DNA from: Gammaproteobacteria bacterium
GTDB taxonomy: Bacteria; Pseudomonadota; Gammaproteobacteria; GCA-001735895
DNA length: 6,862 nt
Assembly: GCA_029864065.1 (NCBI GenBank)
Contig: JAOTUD010000149.1
Location: 1-6,862 of the forward strand
Reading direction: 5' to 3'
The translations under genes and the position numbers were made by a program. Each line of letters begins with the position of its first letter. Position 1 is the stretch's first letter. Positions 1-4,860 of this stretch are shown here, piece by piece. Under the pieces are notes generated by a model. That model searched no databases, was not told the DNA's origin, and saw only the letters and a list, made by a program, of their open reading frames with translations.

Positions 1-35
1 TTACGCGATCCTGAATTGGATTCAGGATCGCGTAA
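1..35. repeat. Perfect 16-bp inverted repeat at the window edge
   Basis: Bases 1-16 (TTACGCGATCCTGAAT) are the exact reverse complement of bases 20-35, with a 3-nt centre TGG. The palindrome lies inside the oxygenase reading frame, where it encodes VYAILNPIQDRV on the minus strand. No T-run follows on either side that can be seen, so it does not look like an intrinsic terminator. Its position at base 1 raises the possibility of a fold-back artefact at a contig end. A genuine hairpin or an insertion end is also possible. Confidence 0.85.
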
Positions 36-305
36 ACCGCGTGGCGGCGTTTGCGATACTTGCCGCCGTCGGCCATGTACTGATCTTCCTCGAGCCGGCT
101 CCAGCTGTTCAGAAAAACTTCGTCGCTGCCGATCGGCGCGGCCACGATTGCAGACAGCAGGTCGATCGCCTGCGCGGATTCGATGAACAGGAAGTCATCC
201 TGGACCAGGCGCTCAACAATGTCGGCGATTTGCAACCCCGGTAGCCTCTGCCAATCAGTCCGGCAACGGCTCGAAAAACCGCGCAAACCGTTTGCTGACG
301 GTCAT
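1..305 (-). CDS. 2-oxoglutarate/Fe(II) oxygenase, PF10014-like; 5' part only, apparent frameshift
   Basis: The ATG at 305-303 overlaps the stop of the upstream binding-protein gene (ATGA). That frame gives 16 residues, MTVSKRFARFFEPLPD, then TGA at 257-255. The next frame, one base forward, is open from there to the window edge and reads DWQRLPGLQIADIVERL, then a stretch containing SWSRLEEDQYMADGGKYRKR and RHAVY. The pattern W..L..D.YM.DGG.YR.RR.A is what I recall for the PF10014 family, which includes bacterial hydroxylases of free L-amino acids such as the Bacillus isoleucine dioxygenase. The expected iron-binding His/Asp residues lie beyond the window. Coupling to the tauA-like gene suggests one operon with tpa. 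Skipping one base at about 257 joins the two parts into a natural protein, so a sequencing error or a real indel is likely. A restart at TTG 286 is the alternative. Family is fairly sure; intactness and substrate are unknown. Confidence 0.65.
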
Positions 306-1288
306 CTCAGAAAACGGGTGGTCACGAAACGATCATAACTATCGAGCGCTTTTTCGAGTTTTCCGTAGGCTACGAAAAAATCCGCGAGATCCTTGCTGTA
401 TGCGGGCACGAGGGCGCCTAGCCAGTCGTCGGTTTTCTGGTCCATTGCCGTGGGAAAGGTGAATCCATCGAGCGTGCGTTTAACGCTGTCGGGATCCATC
501 TGCGCGGCGCGGGCGATAGCCGCGCGCATCGGCTCCGGATTCTTTTTCCAGTGTTTATTGGAAGCTTCGACGACGTCCATGAAAGCCTGCACGATTTCCG
601 GGTGCTCGTCGAGAAACACATTCGGCACCGTCACCGTATCGAACAGCTTGAGGCCGATCTGCGCCTGCTCCGCACCGGTCATCAATGGTTTCCCTAGCGT
701 CGAAATGGCGCGCAGGGCCCCGCCCGAGGCGCAGGCCATTACCACGTCGCCATGCTGCAGCGCGGTGGCGCTAGCGGTGCCGTCGGCTGTCCCCACGATT
801 TCAACCAGCGACTCATCGACACCGAGATGCGCCAGCACCCTGAGCAGCCGATAGTGGCTAACGCTGCCGATCCGAAGCGCGACTTTTTTACCCTGTAGCT
901 CGGCCGCGTTATCGCGCGTGATCCCGGCATCGTCACGCACGATGCAATTATCGTTATCGTGATAGCCGACGGCGATGCCGACCATGGTCAGCTCGAGGCC
1001 CTGGGTGACGCCCACCAGGAACGGGACGTGCCCCTGCGCATAGGCGATCTGTAGTTGGCCCGCGGCGAGCGCGGCGTTCATGTCGTTGCCGCTGACGAAA
1101 GGAACCCAGTTGACCGCGAGCCCGAGCGCACCGTCGAAAGTCTTCTTGTTCTGGGCGAACAGCGCAGGCGTCGGCCATTGCAGTAAATAGCCCACGGAAA
1201 TTTCCGTAAGCCTGTGCTCTGCCGCGCTGACGGCCGCGCCGGCAAAACCCGCGCACAGCGCAAAAATGAAAATCAGGCAACGCTTCAT
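302..1288 (-). CDS. tauA: TauA-like periplasmic taurine/sulfonate-binding protein of an ABC transporter
   Basis: A 328-residue protein, close to the roughly 320 residues of E. coli TauA. Residues 1-23 form a signal peptide: MKRC, a hydrophobic core IFIFALCAGFAGAAV, and an SAA cleavage site before EHRL. The mature part resembles TauA/SsuA-type binding proteins: EISVGYLLQWPTPALFAQ (29-46), a GNDMNAALAAGQLQIAY stretch (67-83), GKKVALRIGSVSHYRLL (133-149, like the TauA segment KRIAVPFISTTHYSLL) and the C-terminal YDRFVTTRF, like YSQYVTDRF of TauA. It should capture taurine or a related sulfonate in the periplasm. The start at 1288 is chosen for the signal peptide; a longer frame to 1405 would overlap tpa. 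It begins 26 nt after tpa, and its stop overlaps the next gene's start. No permease or ATPase gene adjoins it. Substrate is inferred from similarity and context. Confidence 0.85.
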   Translation of the reverse strand: MKRCLIFIFALCAGFAGAAVSAAEHRLTEISVGYLLQWPTPALFAQNKKTFDGALGLAVNWVPFVSGNDMNAALAAGQLQIAYAQGHVPFLVGVTQGLELTMVGIAVGYHDNDNCIVRDDAGITRDNAAELQGKKVALRIGSVSHYRLLRVLAHLGVDESLVEIVGTADGTASATALQHGDVVMACASGGALRAISTLGKPLMTGAEQAQIGLKLFDTVTVPNVFLDEHPEIVQAFMDVVEASNKHWKKNPEPMRAAIARAAQMDPDSVKRTLDGFTFPTAMDQKTDDWLGALVPAYSKDLADFFVAYGKLEKALDSYDRFVTTRFLR

Positions 1289-1293
1289 GGGCT

Positions 1294-1306
1294 GGGGATT
1301 ATCCCC
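1294..1306. promoter_or_regulatory. Short palindrome in the tpa to tauA-like gap, over a weak ribosome binding site
   Basis: The 26-nt gap between the tpa stop and the binding-protein ATG contains the odd palindrome GGGGATTATCCCC. On the minus-strand transcript it could form a 5-bp GGGGA/UCCCC hairpin starting 6 nt before the ATG. No clear GGAGG is present, so translation may depend on coupling to tpa. The palindrome is short and may be coincidental. Confidence 0.3.
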
Positions 1307-1314
1307 GTTGCCGC

Positions 1315-2685
1315 CTACATTGCAAGATTCCCGAGCGCAACATCCATCGAAGCGATGATTTCGTCGATATCGTCTTTGGTGCAAATCAGCGCCGGGCTCA
1401 GGCACAGCGTGTTGTTAAACCGCGGCAAGCTGCGATTGGTGCGCCCGATCATAACCCCCTGCTTGAGGCAGTCGCCAACCACGCCAGCCACCACGCCCTC
1501 GTCGAGCGGCTCCCGGGTCGCGCGGTCCGTGACCAGTTCGGCGCCGCAAAACAGGCCCTTGCCGCGCACGTCGCCGATGACGGCGTGCTTGTCCTTGAGT
1601 TCGTGCAACCGACCCATCAGGTAATCGCCCATCCTGTTGACGTTATCGAGCAGGTTTTCTGCCTCGATGATGCGCATGTTCTCGAGCGCCGCCGCGGGCC
1701 CGCCGGCGCAGCCGCCGAAGGTGCTGATATCGCGGAAGTAGTGCAGTTTGTCGCTCGGCTCGGCGAGAAATTCGTTGAACAGGTCCTCGGTGGTCACCAT
1801 GACCGAAATCGCCGCGTAGCCGCTGGCGACGCCCTTGGCCATCGTCACGATGTCGGGCTTGACGTTGTAATGCTGGTAACCGAACCACTTGCCGGTACGG
1901 CCCATGCCGCAGACCACCTCGTCGATATGGATCAGCACGCCGTACTTGCTGCAGATTTCCTGCACGGTTTCCCAGTAACCCTCCGGCGGCACGATGACGC
2001 CGCCGCCGGCGGTAATCGGTTCGAGGCAGACCGAACCGATCGTATCGGGATCTTCCGCGAGAATAACCTTTTCCAGGTCCTTCGCCGCCTGCACGCCGTA
2101 ATCGGGGTCGTCGCCACGCGCATCGCGGTAGGCAAGGCAGTGCGGAATTTCGACGAAACCCGGGGTAAAGGGACCGTATTGATCCTTACGCTGCGCCTGG
2201 CCGCCGGCAGAGAGGGTTGTGATCGTGGTGCCGTGGTAATCGCGGTCGCGGTAGACGATCTTGTGTTTCTTGCCGTCGTTCTTCAGCGCGGCGAGCTGAC
2301 GAACCAGTTTGAAGCCTTTTTCGTTGGCCTCTGATCCGGAGTTGGCATAGTAAACGCGGCTCATGCCCGGCATCTTGTCGACCAGCTTTTCGGCGAACTG
2401 GGCGCCCGGAATATTGCCCGCGGAGTTTGCGAAGTAGCACATCCTGGCGATCTGGTCGCGCACCGCGTCGGCGATGCTCTCGCGGCCGTAGCCGACGTTC
2501 ACGGTCCAGACGCCGCCGGATACGGCGTCGAGGTATTCGCGGCCGTTGTGATCCTTGACGCGCATACCCTTGCCCTCGACGATGACCATCGGGTCGGTCG
2601 ACTGCCAGGGTTTATGCTGCACCAGGTGATGCCACAGGTGATTCCTGTCGCTACCGACAATTTCACTGATATTTTCGGGTTTCAT
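1315..2685 (-). CDS. tpa: Taurine:pyruvate aminotransferase (EC 2.6.1.77)
   Basis: A 456-residue class-III (omega) aminotransferase, full length for the family. It transfers the amino group of taurine to pyruvate, giving sulfoacetaldehyde and L-alanine in the cytoplasm. Visible landmarks are the PLP-phosphate segment YYANSGSEANEKG (112-124), DYHGTT (149-154), the PLP-pyridine Asp in IHIDEVVCGMGRTGKWFGY (Asp255) and the Schiff-base lysine in TMAKGVASGYAAIS (Lys284). The unusually well conserved WFGYQHYNVKPDIVTMAKG block matches Tpa proteins as I know them, rather than generic beta-alanine or GABA aminotransferases. The ATG at 2685 has a good GGAG at 2695-2692, 6 nt upstream. It is first in a minus-strand unit with the tauA-like and oxygenase genes and divergent from tauR. 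The regulator and xsc next to it make the taurine assignment strong; hypotaurine or beta-alanine could be side substrates. Confidence 0.93.
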   Translation of the reverse strand: MKPENISEIVGSDRNHLWHHLVQHKPWQSTDPMVIVEGKGMRVKDHNGREYLDAVSGGVWTVNVGYGRESIADAVRDQIARMCYFANSAGNIPGAQFAEKLVDKMPGMSRVYYANSGSEANEKGFKLVRQLAALKNDGKKHKIVYRDRDYHGTTITTLSAGGQAQRKDQYGPFTPGFVEIPHCLAYRDARGDDPDYGVQAAKDLEKVILAEDPDTIGSVCLEPITAGGGVIVPPEGYWETVQEICSKYGVLIHIDEVVCGMGRTGKWFGYQHYNVKPDIVTMAKGVASGYAAISVMVTTEDLFNEFLAEPSDKLHYFRDISTFGGCAGGPAAALENMRIIEAENLLDNVNRMGDYLMGRLHELKDKHAVIGDVRGKGLFCGAELVTDRATREPLDEGVVAGVVGDCLKQGVMIGRTNRSLPRFNNTLCLSPALICTKDDIDEIIASMDVALGNLAM

Positions 2686-2804
2686 CGCAGTCTCCGCGCC
2701 AACTGGCGATCCTAAATCGGTTAAGGGAATCAGAGGCTAAATTGAATCGAACAGGTTACAATAGAGCCAGATTACTCCTATCTATGAGACCAATTTAACA
2801 GGGC
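2686..2804. promoter_or_regulatory. Divergent tpa/tauR regulatory region
   Basis: This 119-bp gap is clearly more AT-rich than the flanking genes and must hold promoters in both directions. A good -10-like TACAAT for tauR lies at 2757-2762, but no convincing -35 sits 16-18 bp upstream, which fits a regulated promoter. The left half carries two ATTTAG copies on the minus strand (2717-2712 and 2742-2737). The right half carries the paired TauR-like boxes listed separately. TauR bound there would lie upstream of the tpa promoter and over or next to the tauR promoter, so activation of tpa with repression of tauR is plausible. Promoter positions are inferred. Confidence 0.65.
2761..2793 (-). promoter_or_regulatory. 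Putative TauR operator upstream of tpa: two direct decamers 23 bp apart
   Basis: On the minus strand TTGGTCTCAT (2793-2784) and CTGGCTCTAT (2770-2761) are direct repeats with starts 23 bp apart. They match the R. capsulatus TauR half-site I recall (CTGGACYTAA) at 6 and 7 of 10 positions. The same pair with the same spacing and direction lies upstream of xsc. The inner box ends 75 nt before the tpa ATG, suitable for an activator. The outer box ends 11 nt before the tauR ATG, suitable for autorepression. Confidence 0.5.
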
Positions 2805-4295
2805 ATGCAAAACCGCGGCGACAACATGATGTGGGGCCAGCTGTTCCGACTTTCCGGGGACCGGAAAATCAGCTACCAGCGCCAGCTGCGCGAAATGATC
2901 GTCAGCGCGATTCTCGACGATAAGCTGCCGCTCGAGGTGCCGCTGCCGTCGTCGCGCGAACTCGCGCGTCACCTCGGCGTGGCGCGCAATACCGTGGTGC
3001 TCGCCTACCAGCAGCTGATCGACGAGGGTTACCTGGTGGCGCGTGAGCGCAGCGGTTACTACATCGACAAGACCATGCTCGACGGGCGCGTGCGCGTCGA
3101 GCCGCTCAGGTTCGACGGCGAGCGGCAGCCGCCGGACTGGAACCGGCATATCAAGTTCCACCCGTCGCAGCAGCGCAATATCGTCAAGCCGCTGGACTGG
3201 AAGAAGTACCCCTACCCGTTCCTGTTCGGGCAACTCGACCCCGACCTGTTTCCGGTGGCCGACTGGCGTGAATGCTGCCGCCAGGCGCTCAGCGTCAGCG
3301 ATATACAGGATGTCACGCCGGATCGCATCGATACCGACGACCCGCTGCTGATCGAGCAGATCCAGGCGCGCATCCTGCCGCGCCGCGGGGTGTGGGCCGC
3401 GCGCGACGAAATCCTGATCACGATGGGCGCGCAGCAGGCGCTGTATATTCTCGCCGACCTGCTGATCGAGCAGGGCACCCGCGTCGGCATGGAAAACCCG
3501 GGCTATCCCGACGCGCGCAATATTTTCGAGCTCAAGTCGCCGCGCATGGTGCCGCTCGCGGTCGACGAACTCGGGGTCGTGCCCGGCGATGAGATGAACG
3601 CCTGCGAGTTTGTTTATACGACGCCGAGCCACCAGTCGCCGACCACGGTGACGATGCCGCTGGAACGCCGCGAGCTGCTGCTCAAGCAGGCTGAGGAGCA
3701 CGACTTCCTGATCATCGAGGATGACTACGAAAGCGAAATCAATTTTGTCGGCGAACCGACGCCCGCGCTGAAGAGCCTGGACGCGACCGGGCGCGTCATC
3801 TACGTCGGCAGCCTGTCGAAGACGCTCGCGCCCGGGCTGCGCCTCGGTTACATGGTCGGTTCGAAGAAGTTGATCGAAGAGGCGCGCGCGCTGCGCCGCC
3901 TGATGGTGCGCCATCCGCCCGCCAACAATCAGCGTATCGTCGCGCTGTTCCTGTCGATGGGTCACCACGATTCGCTGATTCATCGGCTCAGCCAGACCTA
4001 CGAGAATCGCTGGCAGGTGATGGGCAAGGCGCTCAACAGGCACCTGCCGGAATCGTCGCGCATCCCGTCCTTCGGCGGCACCTCCTACTGGGTCGAGGGG
4101 CCCGCGCGGCTCGATACACGCAAGCTCAAAGAGCAGGCGCGCAAGGCCGGCATCCTGATCGAATCGGGCGATATCTGCTTCATGCAGGACGATCCGCCGC
4201 AGAACTTCATCCGTCTCGGCTACTCGTCGATCTCGGCGAAGCAGATCGAACCCGGCATCCGCAAGCTCGCCGCGCTGATCCACGACATGATCTGA
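2805..4295 (+). CDS. tauR: TauR-type MocR regulator (GntR HTH fused to a class-I aminotransferase domain)
   Basis: A 496-residue protein with the MocR/GabR layout. Residues 23-90 are a GntR winged helix: LPSSRELARHLGVARNTVVL (47-66), then AYQQLIDEGYLVARERSGYY (67-86). After a linker, residues about 135-495 form a fold-type-I aminotransferase domain. PLP contacts visible are Asp306 and Tyr308 in IIEDDYES, Lys339 in GSLSKTLAPGLRLGY, and Arg470 in FIRLGY, matching GabR Lys312, Asp279, Tyr281 and Arg430. Such proteins sense an amino-group ligand as a PLP adduct; in this context taurine is the expected effector, activating tpa and xsc. The start at 2805 has only a weak AGGG immediately before it. 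ATGs at 2826 and 2829 are alternative starts that keep the whole HTH. It is divergent from tpa and 565 bp before xsc. A GABA-type GabR is less likely given the neighbours. Confidence 0.9.
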   Translation: MQNRGDNMMWGQLFRLSGDRKISYQRQLREMIVSAILDDKLPLEVPLPSSRELARHLGVARNTVVLAYQQLIDEGYLVARERSGYYIDKTMLDGRVRVEPLRFDGERQPPDWNRHIKFHPSQQRNIVKPLDWKKYPYPFLFGQLDPDLFPVADWRECCRQALSVSDIQDVTPDRIDTDDPLLIEQIQARILPRRGVWAARDEILITMGAQQALYILADLLIEQGTRVGMENPGYPDARNIFELKSPRMVPLAVDELGVVPGDEMNACEFVYTTPSHQSPTTVTMPLERRELLLKQAEEHDFLIIEDDYESEINFVGEPTPALKSLDATGRVIYVGSLSKTLAPGLRLGYMVGSKKLIEEARALRRLMVRHPPANNQRIVALFLSMGHHDSLIHRLSQTYENRWQVMGKALNRHLPESSRIPSFGGTSYWVEGPARLDTRKLKEQARKAGILIESGDICFMQDDPPQNFIRLGYSSISAKQIEPGIRKLAALIHDMI

Positions 4296-4324
4296 CGTCG
4301 TCGCCAGTCTGCAGCGACTATATA

Positions 4325-4360
4325 TTTCTCGCAGAGACGCGGAGATCGCAGGGTTCGCGG
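4325..4360 (+). repeat. Dispersed repeat A, copy 1
   Basis: A 36-nt element starting TTTCTCGCAGAG and made of degenerate CGCAGAG/CGCAGGG units 8-9 nt long. It matches the reverse complement of 4648-4683 at 31 of 36 positions. Sequences of this type are scattered between genes in many environmental bacterial genomes, as I recall; function unknown. Confidence 0.7.
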
Positions 4361-4488
4361 CGGAATCAAGCAGGATGCCGAGTAACCCTTGACTACGACG
4401 CCTGCAGGGTCCGCCTGCGCCGAACCGCGCAATCCTTGTCGTAAAATCCAGTCCAGATGGACACCGGCTCAGGCTCGACATCATGTAG

Positions 4489-4520
4489 AAACGTCATTGC
4501 GGCCTCCGAGCCGCAATCCA
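4489..4520 (-). repeat. REP-like palindromic repeat B, copy 1
   Basis: Contains a perfect 8-bp stem, ATTGCGGC (4496-4503) with GCCGCAAT (4510-4517), and a 6-nt loop. On the plus strand it is bounded by CGTCA on the left and TCCAT on the right. Its reverse complement matches 4592-4623 at 25 of 32 positions, including GGAGGCCG and ATGACGTTT. It resembles repetitive extragenic palindromes. Confidence 0.75.
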
Positions 4521-4591
4521 TCACAACTGTATCCTCGGAAGTACTCCGGAAAGCTCAAGGGCTTTGCGGCTGATGTCGTACCCCCGAATAA

Positions 4592-4623
4592 TGGATGCCA
4601 GCCTGGAGGCCGGCATGACGTTT
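4592..4623 (+). repeat. REP-like palindromic repeat B, copy 2
   Basis: The inverted partner of 4489-4520. Its hairpin is ATGCC (4595-4599) with GGCAT (4612-4616), one mismatch, then GCC with GGC around a TGGA loop. The loop-side sequence differs from copy 1, yet both arms still pair, which suggests the structure is kept. The end boxes (ATGGA and TGACG here) are the same as in copy 1, read on the opposite strand. Confidence 0.75.
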
Positions 4624-4647
4624 TTACCGGCAATCACTGACCTTTCC

Positions 4648-4683
4648 CTGCGATCCCTGCGAACTCTGCGCCTCTGCGAGAAA
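4648..4683 (-). repeat. Dispersed repeat A, copy 2 (inverted)
   Basis: Reverse-complement partner of 4325-4360, 31 of 36 identical, with the same TTTCTCGCAGAG end. Together with copy 1 it brackets the two B repeats, giving the nested order A, B', B, A'. Confidence 0.7.
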
Positions 4684-4761
4684 CACCCTGCGCTCCCAGC
4701 GACCCTCTGGTCCCCGCCGGCCCGGGAGAAAAATCCTGCCCCGATAACCGGCATATGAAAA

Positions 4762-4794
4762 CTGGCATCAAGAATAGATCGCAACTGGTACTAC
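4762..4794 (+). promoter_or_regulatory. Putative TauR operator upstream of xsc: two direct decamers 23 bp apart
   Basis: CTGGCATCAA (4762-4771) and CTGGTACTAC (4785-4794) are direct repeats with starts 23 bp apart, the spacing and direction seen upstream of tpa. Each agrees with CTGGACYTAA, the R. capsulatus TauR half-site as I recall it, at 7 of 10 positions. Aligned to the tpa pair, the shared letters are TGG..TCA...ATAG in the first half and CTGG..CTA in the second. The second box ends 66 nt before the xsc ATG. Downstream, TTTTAGCC (4817-4824) and GATTTAG (4832-4838) also have counterparts in the tpa leader. Confidence 0.5.
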
Positions 4795-4860
4795 CACGAA
4801 ACCGCGGTTGGCTTATTTTAGCCGGCCACCTGATTTAGACCCGGTCCCGAGGAAAACGCT

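Larger units (their letters stand above)
4296..4860. other. Non-coding tauR-xsc interval with nested inverted repeats
   Basis: I find no credible gene in these 565 bp: short open frames here have no ribosome binding site and no recognisable protein. It contains, in order, a weak hairpin after tauR (GTCGC 4300-4304 with GCGAC 4314-4318, then TATATATTT), repeat A copy 1, repeat B copy 1, repeat B copy 2, repeat A copy 2, and then the xsc promoter region. Both repeat pairs are inverted, so the interval could fold with A1 on A2 outside and B1 on B2 inside. Its length and repeats suggest that xsc is transcribed separately from tauR. Confidence 0.7.

Noticed and set aside
41..244. A small plus-strand open frame near the left edge
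   Set aside because: It is the complement of the oxygenase frame, which has family-like sequence; no ribosome binding site is seen.
302..1405. Longer version of the TauA-like protein starting at 1405
   Set aside because: The extra 39 residues overlap the end of tpa and would bury the signal peptide; the ATG at 1288 gives a normal export signal.
1585..2334. A 249-codon open frame antisense to tpa
   Set aside because: Same shadow effect; the minus-strand frame is a clear full-length aminotransferase.
4300..4327. Intrinsic terminator after tauR
   Set aside because: The stem is only 5 bp with a 9-nt loop and the following TATATATTT is not a clean T-run; too weak to list as a terminator.
2778..4484. 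A 568-codon open frame antisense to tauR
   Set aside because: It is rich in Arg, Leu, Asp and His as expected from the complement of a GC-rich gene, has no recognisable domain, and the plus strand encodes a complete MocR protein.
4389..4640. An 83-codon open frame between tauR and xsc
   Set aside because: It runs through both B repeats, has no ribosome binding site and no protein-like character.
4325..4683. CRISPR array
   Set aside because: The repeats are inverted, unevenly spaced and of two kinds; there are no regular direct repeats with spacers.
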